Of a stretch of 64,000 nt of DNA, positions 50,853 through 58,622 are shown piece by piece. The translations under genes were made by a program, and so were the position numbers. Under the pieces are notes generated by a model. That model made no database searches, was not told where the DNA came from, and worked only from the letters and a program-made list of their open reading frames with translations. How positions within the stretch are numbered: the stretch's first letter is position 1; each line of letters opens with the position of its first letter. The DNA comes from Flavobacteriaceae bacterium UBA1682 (lineage in GTDB: Bacteria; Bacteroidota; Bacteroidia; Flavobacteriales; Flavobacteriaceae): assembly GCA_002320285.1 (NCBI GenBank), contig DCKE01000027.1, positions 140,272 to 204,271 of the forward strand, in the 5' to 3' direction.

Positions 50853-51710
50853 GTGAGTAGACGATGGAGAGATAGTATTCCCTATATAACACGCTCTCAG
50901 CGAGTGGGTATACTTGCGCTTTCATTTTTAATTATTGCCGTTCAAATAGCTTATTTTATTTTTTGGAATTGGAAATATAAACACTACGTTCCAACCGTAT
51001 TTGATCCTGTATGGGTGAATCAACAATTGATTTTGGACTCTCTATCCGCGCTTTCGAATCAAAAGACAATATACCCTTTTAATCCTAATTTTATATCGGA
51101 CTATAAAGCCTATACCTTGGGGATGTCTTTAAGTGAAATTGACAGACTTCATGCTTTTCGTGCTACAGATAGATATGTGAACTCCGCAATAGAGTTTCAG
51201 GTGGTAACTGGAGTTTCTGATCTTTGGTTGGATTCCATATCGGTATACTTTAAATTTCCTGATGTAAAAACAACAAAAAGCACACGAAATCCCGAGATCA
51301 CTTCAAATTTTGTCGTTGCCGATATCAATAAGGCTACACGTGAGGATTTGCTAAAATTAAGGGGAATTGGTGCTGTTTTTTCTGATCGTATTATTACTGA
51401 GCGCGATCGTTTGGGCGGTTTTGTTCGAATGAAGCAAATTGAATTTATTTGGGAACTTAGTGAGGAAAGTATAAAGAATTTATATAAAAATTTTGATGTT
51501 TTGGAAGAAGTGGTAGTGGGTAAAATAAATGTAAATACAGCTAGTCGCGCTGATATTGAAAAAATTCCTTACCTTAACTATCATATAGCTAGAAGTATAG
51601 TGATTTATAGGAGTGCCCAAGGTGATATTAAGGATTTTAAAGAATTTGAAAATATTGTGGATTTTCCATTTGATAAATTGGAGATAATTAGCTTATATTT
51701 GGCTTTTTAA
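50853..51710 (+). CDS. helix-hairpin-helix (ComEA-like) membrane protein
   Basis: The 285-residue protein has one transmembrane helix (about residues 19-37). Two or three helix-hairpin-helix DNA-binding repeats occupy the C-terminal half. The clearest are DINKATREDLLKLRGIG (about residues 154-170) and INVNTASRADIEKIPYLN (about 227-244), the typical ComEA/DUF655 pattern. ComEA-type proteins bind incoming DNA during natural transformation. No other competence gene is nearby, so that role is uncertain. The start codon appears to be GTG. The acyl-CoA dehydrogenase gene follows 20 bases downstream. Confidence 0.85.
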   Translation: MSRRWRDSIPYITRSQRVGILALSFLIIAVQIAYFIFWNWKYKHYVPTVFDPVWVNQQLILDSLSALSNQKTIYPFNPNFISDYKAYTLGMSLSEIDRLHAFRATDRYVNSAIEFQVVTGVSDLWLDSISVYFKFPDVKTTKSTRNPEITSNFVVADINKATREDLLKLRGIGAVFSDRIITERDRLGGFVRMKQIEFIWELSEESIKNLYKNFDVLEEVVVGKINVNTASRADIEKIPYLNYHIARSIVIYRSAQGDIKDFKEFENIVDFPFDKLEIISLYLAF

Positions 51711-51730
51711 GAAATATAAATATCAGTACA

Positions 51731-52873
51731 ATGAACTTCGATTATAATGAAACCCAAGCAATGATTGCACAGTCAATCAGAGACTTTGCTGAACAAAATA
51801 TCCGTCCACACATAATGGAGTGGGATGAAGCGCAAATTTTCCCAGTAGATTTATTTAAAAAATTAGGTGAAATGGGCTTTATGGGTGTTTTAGTACCTGA
51901 AGAATTAGGCGGGTCTGGATTGGGATACCATGAATATATTACTATTGTAGAAGAGATATCTAAGGTAGATTCTTCGATTGGACTTTCAGTAGCGGCACAT
52001 AATTCTTTATGTACGAATCATATTCTGACTTTTGGAAATGATGAGCAAAAAAAGAGATGGATTCCAAAATTAGCAACAGCCGAATGGATTGGAGCTTGGG
52101 GATTGACAGAACACAATACGGGATCTGATGCAGGAGGAATGAATACTACAGCTGTTAAAGATGGAGATCATTGGGTAATTAATGGAGCAAAAAACTTTAT
52201 TACACATGCGATTTCTGGAGATGTAGCAGTAGTTATCGTTAGAACCGGAGAGAAAGGAGATTCTAGAGGGATGACAGCTTTTGTTATTGAGAAAGGTACC
52301 CCTGGATTTTCAAGTGGACGAAAAGAGAATAAATTGGGAATGAGAGCTTCGGAGACGGCTGAATTGATTTTTGACAATTGTCGCGTATCAGATGGCAATC
52401 GTTTGGGAGAAGTTGGAGAAGGGTTTATCCAAGCGATGAAAATATTAGATGGAGGTCGTATTTCTATTGGAGCGTTATCTTTAGGGATTGCAAAAGGTGC
52501 TTATGAAGCGGCTTTAAAATATTCTAAAGAGAGACATCAGTTTGGTAAGCCAATCAGTTCATTTCAAGCAATTGCTTTTAAATTAGCGGATATGGCTACT
52601 GAAATCGAGGCTTCGGAATTGTTGTTACACAAAGCGGCGTATTTAAAGAACAATCACAAGCCGATGACCAAGTTGGGTGCTATGGCAAAAATGTATGCTT
52701 CTGAGGTGTGTGTAAAAGTTTCTTCGGAGGCTATTCAGATTCACGGAGGATATGGGTATACTAAGGATTTCCCAGTAGAGAAATTTTATAGAGATTCGAA
52801 ATTATGTACGATTGGAGAAGGAACTACTGAAATTCAAAAATTGGTAATTTCGAGAGATGTATTAAAAGACTAA
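51731..52873 (+). CDS. acyl-CoA dehydrogenase
   Basis: The 380-residue FAD enzyme performs the first oxidation of acyl-CoA in fatty acid or branched-chain amino acid breakdown. Family stretches are visible: GAWGLTEHNTGSDAGGMNTTA (FAD/substrate binding), NGAKNFITHA, and ERHQFGKPISSFQAI. The C-terminal signature reads QIHGGYGYTKDFPVEKFYRDSK. The likely catalytic base is the Glu in the final IGEGTTEIQKLVISR. It cannot be assigned to a chain length from sequence alone. A heptamer-like repeat and a terminator follow. Confidence 0.95.
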   Translation: MNFDYNETQAMIAQSIRDFAEQNIRPHIMEWDEAQIFPVDLFKKLGEMGFMGVLVPEELGGSGLGYHEYITIVEEISKVDSSIGLSVAAHNSLCTNHILTFGNDEQKKRWIPKLATAEWIGAWGLTEHNTGSDAGGMNTTAVKDGDHWVINGAKNFITHAISGDVAVVIVRTGEKGDSRGMTAFVIEKGTPGFSSGRKENKLGMRASETAELIFDNCRVSDGNRLGEVGEGFIQAMKILDGGRISIGALSLGIAKGAYEAALKYSKERHQFGKPISSFQAIAFKLADMATEIEASELLLHKAAYLKNNHKPMTKLGAMAKMYASEVCVKVSSEAIQIHGGYGYTKDFPVEKFYRDSKLCTIGEGTTEIQKLVISRDVLKD

Positions 52874-52879
52874 AACGGT

Positions 52880-52914
52880 ATTCGTGATTCGAAAATCGAA
52901 ACTCGAAATTTTAT
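52880..52914. repeat. degenerate heptamer array after acyl-CoA dehydrogenase
   Basis: Five imperfect 7-base units in a row: ATTCGTG, ATTCGAA, AATCGAA, ACTCGAA, ATTTTAT. The array begins 6 bases after the stop codon and ends just before the terminator, the same placement as the array beside the PNGase F-like gene. The unit length is shared but the sequence differs. Confidence 0.6.
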
Positions 52915-52918
52915 AACA

Positions 52919-52957
52919 AAAAACAGGTATTGTCTCAAAAGGACAATACCTGTTTTT
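52919..52957 (+). terminator. intrinsic terminator after acyl-CoA dehydrogenase
   Basis: The perfect stem AAAACAGGTATTGTC / GACAATACCTGTTTT with a 7-base loop is followed by further T. The 220 bases from here to the next gene hold nothing else I recognise. Confidence 0.88.
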
Positions 52958-53180
52958 GTTTATAATAATTTTGGCGGGTAATGGGTTGGCGGTGAGTTTT
53001 GATCAATCGGTGCTTGTGAATTCAAAATTTTTACTTGTGCAATCAGTTCCTGAAAATATTTGACCCTGTTAGATGATGTATTTAAAAAAAGATTACATTA
53101 AAAGAGGGATTTATCTATTTCTTTTTTAAGTTTACCTACTTTAATAAAAAAACAGCTGTTAAACCTAAATACTAATAATT

Positions 53181-53852
53181 ATGAAAAAAATACTTGTATT
53201 TCTATGCTTATTGATATCAGTGGGTGCTTTAGCACAGAGAAAAGCACCGCCAGTTAAAAAGCCCCGTCCCAATGTGCAAAGAAAAGCACCACCTCTAGGT
53301 AAGCCGTCGATGGAAAAAGCATTAGGGCTCTGGAGTAAAGGCGATATCAAAAACGCCATGATGTTTTTTGAAAAATTGTCAGAAGAAGATAAGAAAAACT
53401 GGATACCGGCTTATTATTTGGCTTTATTGCAAACGACGAATTCGCTTGAAGTGACCAATTTTAAAGAGAAAATGGATCAAATTGACAAGTCCAGAGCGAG
53501 TATTGAAGATCATTTGGATGAGGGACTAAATGCCGAATGGTTGATTTTACTGGCGATGAATTATGAGTCGGAAGTAAAAATTGACCCCTTAGGAAAAAAA
53601 GCTTTGGCGCTGACTATAATCGATTTATATGATCAGGCTCTGGCGTTAGAACCACAGAATCCACGTGCGTTATATGGTAAGGCGGCATATCGTATTAAAG
53701 AGGCAAAATATTTTGAAAAGGATAAATCGCCATATTGCCCTGAAATTAAATTGGCCTTAGTGGCATTTGATAAACAAAAATCGGATGTACCCTTTTATCC
53801 TAAATGGGGAAGAGATCAGGCAGAGAAATTGGAAGAGGAATGTTCGAAATAA
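53181..53852 (+). CDS. secreted TPR-like protein
   Basis: The 223-residue protein has a signal peptide (ending GALAQ) and a basic Pro-rich linker containing two copies of QRKAPP (residues 19-45). It then has helices compatible with tetratricopeptide repeats, for example IIDLYDQALALEPQNPRALYGKAAYR near residues 152-177. TPR proteins are protein-protein interaction scaffolds, here presumably periplasmic. No partner is evident from the neighbours. Function unknown. Confidence 0.75.
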   Translation: MKKILVFLCLLISVGALAQRKAPPVKKPRPNVQRKAPPLGKPSMEKALGLWSKGDIKNAMMFFEKLSEEDKKNWIPAYYLALLQTTNSLEVTNFKEKMDQIDKSRASIEDHLDEGLNAEWLILLAMNYESEVKIDPLGKKALALTIIDLYDQALALEPQNPRALYGKAAYRIKEAKYFEKDKSPYCPEIKLALVAFDKQKSDVPFYPKWGRDQAEKLEEECSK

Positions 53853-53971
53853 GCAAGTGTAGTCATTTTTGCGATTAATTTGTTTTTGCAATCGGGTCGT
53901 TAAAATTCGTTTGAAGATGAACATAAGTGAGCTTTTTTTTAAAAACAGCGTGGTAGTTAAATAAAAAGTAA

Positions 53972-53979
53972 TACCTTTG
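53972..53979 (+). promoter_or_regulatory. -7 box (TACCTTTG) upstream of rpsU
   Basis: TACCTTTG matches TAnnTTTG and lies 32 bases upstream of the rpsU start. It leaves a leader of about 25-27 bases that carries the Shine-Dalgarno sequence. Confidence 0.6.
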
Positions 53980-53993
53980 CACCCACATAAATG

Positions 53994-54003
53994 AAAGGAG
54001 GTG
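53994..54003 (+). promoter_or_regulatory. perfect Shine-Dalgarno sequence of rpsU
   Basis: AAAGGAGGTG is fully complementary to the 3' end of 16S rRNA and ends 8 bases before the ATG at 54012. Bacteroidota genes normally lack such sites because the anti-SD is hidden on the ribosome with help of protein bS21. rpsU, which encodes bS21, is the known exception, which allows ribosomes lacking bS21 to translate it preferentially. It is the only well-placed site of this strength I noticed in the window. Confidence 0.88.
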
Positions 54004-54011
54004 TATATACT

Positions 54012-54206
54012 ATGTTAATCATTCCAATTAAAGACGGAGAAAATATCGATAGAGCGCTAAAGCGTTACAAACGTAAATTTGACAAGACTAAAACGTTGCG
54101 TCAATTAAGATCTCGTCAGGCGTTTTCGAAACCTTCGATCACCAAAAGAGCAAAAATGCAGAAAGCTGCTTACGTTCAAGGATTAAGAGATGCTGTAGAA
54201 ATCTAG
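54012..54206 (+). CDS. rpsU: 30S ribosomal protein bS21
   Basis: bS21 is a small basic protein of the 30S subunit near the anti-Shine-Dalgarno end of 16S rRNA. The 64-residue product starts MLIIPIKDGENIDRALKRYK and is rich in Lys/Arg (RQLRSRQAFSKPSITKRAK). An ATG 21 bases upstream is in frame but lies before the Shine-Dalgarno sequence, so translation must begin at 54012. The gene is probably autoregulated through that site. xer and hpf follow, though a terminator-like hairpin intervenes. Confidence 0.95.
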   Translation: MLIIPIKDGENIDRALKRYKRKFDKTKTLRQLRSRQAFSKPSITKRAKMQKAAYVQGLRDAVEI

Positions 54207-54231
54207 CCTTTTAATAATTGAATTAAATATA

Positions 54232-54277
54232 AACCGTTATAATAAAGTTTTTAACTTTGTTGTAACGGTTTTTTTGT
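54232..54277 (+). terminator. intrinsic terminator after rpsU
   Basis: The long stem AACCGTTATAATAAAGTT / AACTTTGTTGTAACGGTT with one mismatch is followed by TTTTT. Confidence 0.8.
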
Positions 54278-54352
54278 GGCATAAAAGGAAATGGAGTTCC
54301 GTGGTGTTGGATTGTGTAAAAAAAGCCTGTGAAAAATAAATAAAGCGGTTTG

Positions 54353-55252
54353 ATGAATGTAGATGTTCAAAAATATATCGATTATCTCGCCAAAGAGAAA
54401 AATTTTTCTGCGAAAACGGTTCAGGCATATTCTGCGGATGTGGATCAGTTTTTATTGTTTGTTTCGTTGAATATGGAGGTTTCTTATTTGGAGGTGGAAT
54501 ACGATCATCTGAGGTCGTGGGTTGTTGACTTGTCGGAGCGTGGATTGTCAAATAGTACCATCAATAGAAAAACCAGTGCCTTAAAATCTTTTTATGCCTT
54601 TATGTATCGGCTGAAGTTGGTTACTCAAAATCCATTAAAGTTGCACAGCTCGCTGCGAGTGGAAAAAAAAATACAAATTCCGTTTTCAATAGAAGAAGTT
54701 CGAGAGGTATTGTCTGGTATGGATCAAGCGGATCAGTTTGAGGCGGTACGCGATCGAGTGGTTGTTGAATTGCTCTATGCTTTGGGTTTGAGGCGGGCAG
54801 AATTGTTGTCGTTGGAGGTGGGGGATTTGGATTTTTTTTCCAATGTTGTTCGCGTAACGGGTAAACGTAATAAAGTGCGATTAATACCGTTGATGGAGTC
54901 TGTAAAAAAATTGCTTGTACACTATTTAGAATTGCGATCGGCTCTAGGGGTAGATCCCTTTTTGAAAGTGTTAATAATTTCGAAACACGGTAATAAAGTA
55001 GGGGAAACATTTGTGTATCGATTAATAAATAATTACTTTAGTCATGTGTCCTCAAAGGAGAAGAAAAGTCCGCATGTGTTGCGACATACATTTGCGACTC
55101 ATTTGTTAAACAACGGAGCGGATATCAACGCAATTAAAGAATTGTTAGGGCATGCGAGTTTGTCATCAACGCAAGTTTATGCTCATTCGAGTTTGGATCA
55201 GTTGAAGTTGGTTTATCAAAATGCGCATCCTCGGGCCAAAAAGGACAAATAA
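54353..55252 (+). CDS. xerC: tyrosine recombinase XerC/XerD
   Basis: The 299-residue site-specific recombinase resolves chromosome dimers at dif. The N-terminal SAM-like domain (residues 1-95) precedes the catalytic domain. All catalytic residues are present: R147 (ALGLRRAEL), K171 (TGKRNK), H241 and R244 (HVLRHTF), H267 (LLGHASL) and Y276 (TQVYAH). From sequence alone it could be XerC or XerD; the symbol is tentative. An earlier TTG is in frame by one codon; I use the ATG. hpf follows after 26 bases. Confidence 0.9.
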   Translation: MNVDVQKYIDYLAKEKNFSAKTVQAYSADVDQFLLFVSLNMEVSYLEVEYDHLRSWVVDLSERGLSNSTINRKTSALKSFYAFMYRLKLVTQNPLKLHSSLRVEKKIQIPFSIEEVREVLSGMDQADQFEAVRDRVVVELLYALGLRRAELLSLEVGDLDFFSNVVRVTGKRNKVRLIPLMESVKKLLVHYLELRSALGVDPFLKVLIISKHGNKVGETFVYRLINNYFSHVSSKEKKSPHVLRHTFATHLLNNGADINAIKELLGHASLSSTQVYAHSSLDQLKLVYQNAHPRAKKDK

Positions 55253-55278
55253 ATTATTAATTGAAAAACCAAGAAATT

Positions 55279-55581
55279 ATGAAAGTAAACATTCAAGCAG
55301 TTAATTTTAACGTCGATAGAAAGTTAGTGGATTTTATAAATGAACGTCTGACTAAGTTGGAGAAGTATTATGATAAGATAGTGACCTTTGATGTCTTTCT
55401 AAAGTTGGATAATAGTAATGAGAAGGAAAATAAATGTGTAGATGTTAAGGTTTTGGTACCTGGTGACGAGATGATTGTAAAAAAGACGGCCAAGACTTTT
55501 GAAGAAGCGGTGGATTTGTGTAAAGAATCTTTAGAGCGATTATTGCTTAAACGTAAAGAAAAGATAAATTCTCACCTATAA
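55279..55581 (+). CDS. hpf: ribosome hibernation-promoting factor, short form
   Basis: The 100-residue HPF/RaiA (YfiA family) protein binds the 30S subunit and inactivates ribosomes in stationary phase or stress. It starts MKVNIQAVNFNVDRKLVDFIN and has the typical basic helix LCKESLERLLLKRKEK at the end. The long-form dimerisation domain is absent. An upstream TTG at 55261 is in frame but gives a non-family extension. The tRNA-tuf cluster follows with its own promoter. Confidence 0.9.
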   Translation: MKVNIQAVNFNVDRKLVDFINERLTKLEKYYDKIVTFDVFLKLDNSNEKENKCVDVKVLVPGDEMIVKKTAKTFEEAVDLCKESLERLLLKRKEKINSHL

Positions 55582-55605
55582 AGGGCAAAAAAAATTAAAA
55601 AAAGT

Positions 55606-55635
55606 TTTGTTTAACAAATAAAATATATACATTTG
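55606..55635 (+). promoter_or_regulatory. promoter of the tRNA-tuf cluster
   Basis: TTTG (55606-55609), an 18-base spacer and TACATTTG (55628-55635) make the best match in the window to the Bacteroidota consensus TTTG-N19-TAnnTTTG. It lies 38 bases upstream of the first tRNA. Confidence 0.8.
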
Positions 55636-55673
55636 CAGTCCGTTAGAAATAGCGGGCTTTTTTTATTGAAGCC

Positions 55674-55747
55674 GCCGGTGTAGCTCAGCTGGCTAGAGCA
55701 GCTGATTTGTAATCAGCAGGTCGTGGGTTCGAGTCCCTCTACTGGCT
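55674..55747 (+). tRNA. tRNA-Thr (TGT)
   Basis: A 74-base cloverleaf with anticodon TGT in loop TTTGTAA. The acceptor stem GCCGGTG pairs with TACTGGC (two G:U pairs). The encoded end is T then CA, with no full CCA. First of three tRNAs before tuf. Confidence 0.95.
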
Positions 55748-55776
55748 CAATAGAATATTTTGACATTTACGGGTTA

Positions 55777-55857
55777 GGGGAGATACTCAAGCGGCCAACG
55801 AGGACGGACTGTAAATCCGTTGGGAAACCTTCGCAGGTTCGAATCCTGCTCTCCCCA
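55777..55857 (+). tRNA. tRNA-Tyr (GTA)
   Basis: An 81-base tRNA with a long variable arm, as expected for tyrosine, and anticodon GTA in loop CTGTAAA. The acceptor GGGGAGA pairs with TCTCCCC, followed by discriminator A. Confidence 0.95.
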
Positions 55858-55880
55858 CAATAAATAAGTAAAAAGCGTAT

Positions 55881-55952
55881 GCCGGTGTAGCTCAGGGGTA
55901 GAGTGTTTCCTTGGTAAGGAAGAGGTCACGGGTTCAATTCCCGTCATTGGCT
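55881..55952 (+). tRNA. tRNA-Thr (GGT)
   Basis: A 72-base cloverleaf. Anticodon stem TTTCC/GGAAG encloses loop TTGGTAA, so the anticodon is GGT and the tRNA reads ACC and ACU (threonine). The acceptor GCCGGTG pairs with CATTGGC through two G:U pairs. It is a second threonine tRNA in the cluster. Confidence 0.92.
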
Positions 55953-55965
55953 CAAGTTTTTTTAT

Positions 55966-55973
55966 TAAATTTG
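55966..55973 (+). promoter_or_regulatory. -7 box (TAAATTTG) upstream of tuf
   Basis: TAAATTTG matches TAnnTTTG and ends 37 bases before the tuf start codon. A TTG about 16 bases upstream could be a -33 element with short spacing. tuf may therefore be transcribed both from here and from the tRNA promoter. Confidence 0.45.
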
Positions 55974-56010
55974 AACACTAATTATATAACTAAGATTAAA
56001 TTATTAAATC

Positions 56011-57198
56011 ATGGCAAAGGAAAATTTTGATCGTTCGAAGCCGCACCTTAACATTGGTACAATCGGACACGTGGATCACGGAAAAACAACTTTGACTGCA
56101 GCTATTACTAAAGTATTATCTGATGCAGGTTATTCTGAAGCAAGAAGTTTCGATCAAATCGACAACGCTCCAGAGGAAAAAGAAAGAGGGATTACTATCA
56201 ATACATCTCACGTAGAGTATGCTACAGCAAACCGTCACTATGCTCACGTTGACTGTCCAGGTCACGCGGATTATGTGAAAAACATGGTTACTGGTGCTGC
56301 TCAGATGGATGGTGCAATTCTTGTAGTTGCTTCGACTGATGGACCAATGCCGCAAACTCGTGAACACATCCTTTTAGGTCGCCAAGTTGGTATTCCTAGA
56401 ATCGTTGTATTCATGAATAAAGTTGACATGGTTGACGATGCTGAATTATTAGAGTTAGTTGAGATGGAAATCAGAGATTTGTTGTCTTTCTACCAATATG
56501 ACGGTGATAACGGACCAGTTATTCAAGGATCTGCTTTAGGAGCTTTAAACGGAGAGCCTAAATGGGTTGATACAGTACTACAATTGATGGCAGAAGTTGA
56601 TCAATGGATCGAAGAGCCAATTCGTGATACTGAAAAACCATTCTTGATGCCAGTTGAAGATGTATTTACAATTACAGGACGTGGAACTGTTGCTACAGGT
56701 CGTATCGAAACTGGTATTGCTAATACAGGAGATCCTGTTGAAATCATTGGTATGGGTGCAGATAAATTGACTTCTACTGTAACAGGAGTTGAGATGTTCC
56801 GTAAAATCCTTGATAGAGGTGAAGCTGGAGATAACGTAGGTTTATTGTTGAGAGGTATTGACAAAAATGATATCCGTAGAGGTATGGTTATTGTTAAGCC
56901 AGGATCAGTTAAACCACACGCTAAATTCAAAGCAGAGGTTTATATCTTGAAAAAAGAAGAAGGTGGACGTCACACTCCATTCCACAATAACTACCGTCCA
57001 CAATTCTACGTTCGTACAACGGATGTAACTGGAACTATCATGTTACCAGAAGGAGTTGAGATGGTTATGCCTGGAGATAACTTAACAATTGATGTTCAAT
57101 TATTGAGCCCAATTGCTTTGAGTTTAGGTCTTCGTTTTGCAATCCGTGAGGGTGGTAGAACTGTAGGAGCTGGTCAGGTAACTGAAATTCTAGACTAA
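56011..57198 (+). CDS. tuf: elongation factor Tu
   Basis: EF-Tu carries aminoacyl-tRNA to the ribosome A site using GTP. The 395-residue protein has GHVDHGKT at residues 19-26, the effector loop region EEKERGITINTSHVEY, DCPGHADY and NKVD. The three domains are complete. It is followed by tRNA-Trp and secE, the usual bacterial order. Confidence 0.99.
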   Translation: MAKENFDRSKPHLNIGTIGHVDHGKTTLTAAITKVLSDAGYSEARSFDQIDNAPEEKERGITINTSHVEYATANRHYAHVDCPGHADYVKNMVTGAAQMDGAILVVASTDGPMPQTREHILLGRQVGIPRIVVFMNKVDMVDDAELLELVEMEIRDLLSFYQYDGDNGPVIQGSALGALNGEPKWVDTVLQLMAEVDQWIEEPIRDTEKPFLMPVEDVFTITGRGTVATGRIETGIANTGDPVEIIGMGADKLTSTVTGVEMFRKILDRGEAGDNVGLLLRGIDKNDIRRGMVIVKPGSVKPHAKFKAEVYILKKEEGGRHTPFHNNYRPQFYVRTTDVTGTIMLPEGVEMVMPGDNLTIDVQLLSPIALSLGLRFAIREGGRTVGAGQVTEILD

Positions 57199-57255
57199 TT
57201 TATTAGTAAATATTTTTTAAAGTCAGTAGTTTTTAACTACTGACTTTTCTAACAA

Positions 57256-57326
57256 ACGGGTGTAGTTCAAGGGTAGAATAGCGGTCTCCAAAACCGTTGA
57301 TGGGGGTTCGAATCCCTCCACCCGTG
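57256..57326 (+). tRNA. tRNA-Trp (CCA)
   Basis: A 71-base cloverleaf with anticodon CCA in loop CTCCAAA. The acceptor ACGGGTG pairs with CACCCGT, followed by discriminator G. It lies between tuf and secE as in many bacteria. Confidence 0.95.
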
Positions 57327-57341
57327 CAAATAAAGTATACA

Positions 57342-57536
57342 ATGAAAGTTATTAATTACATATCTGAAGCATTCAGAGAATTGAAATCCAATGTGACCTG
57401 GTCACCTTGGTCTGAAGTGCAGCGCTTGACAATTATTGTAGCTGTGTTTACAGTAATTTTTTCTTTAGCGACATGGGGCGTTGACTCTTCCTTCTCGGAA
57501 TTGTTAGGTGTCTTTTATAACTGGGTTAAAAAATAA
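57342..57536 (+). CDS. secE: preprotein translocase subunit SecE
   Basis: SecE is the small essential membrane subunit of the SecYEG channel. The 64-residue protein has a cytoplasmic amphipathic helix (NYISEAFRELKSNVTWSPWSEVQ) followed by one transmembrane helix (about residues 29-48), the normal short form. The frame opens earlier, inside the tRNA-Trp gene; the ATG at 57342 is the only sensible start. nusG follows 20 bases downstream. Confidence 0.95.
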   Translation: MKVINYISEAFRELKSNVTWSPWSEVQRLTIIVAVFTVIFSLATWGVDSSFSELLGVFYNWVKK

Positions 57537-57555
57537 ATCATAACAGAATAGAGAT

Positions 57556-58107
57556 ATGACTGATAATAATGTCAAAAAATGGTATGTGGTTCGTGCGGTG
57601 AGTGGACAGGAAAACAAGGTTAAGAATTATATCGAAACCGAGATTTCTAGATTAGGAATGTCTGATTACCTTTCGCAAGTACTTGTTCCGACAGAAAAAG
57701 TTGTTCAAATTCGCGATGGAAAGAAAACTACCAAAGAGAGAGTTTATTTTCCGGGGTACATTATGGTTGAAGCGAATTTAACAGGAGAGGTTCCCCACGT
57801 GATTAAATCCATAACCGGAGTGATCGGGTTTTTGGGTGAAACCAAAGGAGGTGATCCGGTACCGTTAAGAATTGCTGAAGTAAATAGAATGTTAGGGAAG
57901 GTCGATGAATTGTCCGTTAAGGCTGATACAGGTGCTATTCCTTATGTAGTTGGTGAGACGGTTAAAGTAATCGATGGTCCATTTAATGGGTTCAACGGAA
58001 CGGTAGAGAACATCAACGAAGAAAAACGTAAACTGGAGGTAATGGTGAAGATTTTTGGAAGAAAAACACCACTTGAGTTGAGTTTTATGCAAGTAGAAAA
58101 AATATAA
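57556..58107 (+). CDS. nusG: transcription termination/antitermination factor NusG
   Basis: NusG binds RNA polymerase and links it to the ribosome or Rho. The 183-residue protein has the NGN domain (WYVVRAVSGQENKVKNYIE start, with VFFPGYIMVE-like YFPGYIMVEANL) and a C-terminal KOW domain (VGETVKVIDGPFNGFNGTVENIN). Placement between secE and rplK is classical. Confidence 0.98.
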   Translation: MTDNNVKKWYVVRAVSGQENKVKNYIETEISRLGMSDYLSQVLVPTEKVVQIRDGKKTTKERVYFPGYIMVEANLTGEVPHVIKSITGVIGFLGETKGGDPVPLRIAEVNRMLGKVDELSVKADTGAIPYVVGETVKVIDGPFNGFNGTVENINEEKRKLEVMVKIFGRKTPLELSFMQVEKI

Positions 58108-58166
58108 TTGTTACATATTGTACGCATCTTTGCTTCCAATTGAAGATGTGCTAAATTTTTTGAAAA

Positions 58167-58604
58167 ATGGCAAAAGAAATTAGTAAAGTAGTTAAACTAC
58201 AAGTTAAGGGAGGTGCAGCGAATCCTTCGCCACCGGTTGGACCTGCTTTGGGGGCTGCTGGAGTTAACATCATGGAGTTCTGTAAGCAATTTAATGCTAG
58301 AACACAAGATAAACCAGGCAAGATATTACCAGTACAAATTACTGTGTATAAAGACAAATCTTTTGAATTTGTTGTTAAAACGCCACCTGCTGCTGTTCAA
58401 TTATTAGAGGCTGCAAAAGCAAAATCCGGTTCTGGTGAACCAAACAGAAAAAAAGTAGCTAGTGTTACTTGGGAACAAGTTAAAGCTATCGCAGAAGACA
58501 AAATGCCAGATTTAAACGCATTTACGGTTGAATCAGCTATGTCAATGATAGCGGGTACTGCAAGATCTATGGGAATTTCTGTAACAGGGACTGCTCCTTT
58601 TTAA
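58167..58604 (+). CDS. rplK: 50S ribosomal protein uL11
   Basis: uL11 forms the base of the ribosomal stalk and binds 23S rRNA at the GTPase centre. The 145-residue protein contains LQVKGGAANPSPPVGPALG and the C-terminal RNA-binding AGTARSMGISV motif region. It is first in the rplKAJL run, 59 bases after nusG. Confidence 0.98.
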   Translation: MAKEISKVVKLQVKGGAANPSPPVGPALGAAGVNIMEFCKQFNARTQDKPGKILPVQITVYKDKSFEFVVKTPPAAVQLLEAAKAKSGSGEPNRKKVASVTWEQVKAIAEDKMPDLNAFTVESAMSMIAGTARSMGISVTGTAPF

Positions 58605-58622
58605 TTGTAAAAGAAAAAAGAA

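Noticed and set aside
53991..54011. Start of rpsU at the upstream ATG
   Set aside because: The perfect Shine-Dalgarno sequence lies after that ATG and at ideal distance before 54012; the known protein starts MLIIPIKDGE.
54621..55010. A 129-codon open frame on the minus strand inside the xer gene
   Set aside because: It is antisense to a complete tyrosine recombinase with all catalytic residues; its translation is low-complexity and matches no family.
55881..55952. Third tRNA of the tuf cluster as tRNA-Gly
   Set aside because: The loop TTGGTAA gives anticodon GGT, which is threonine; a TCC anticodon cannot be placed in the loop.
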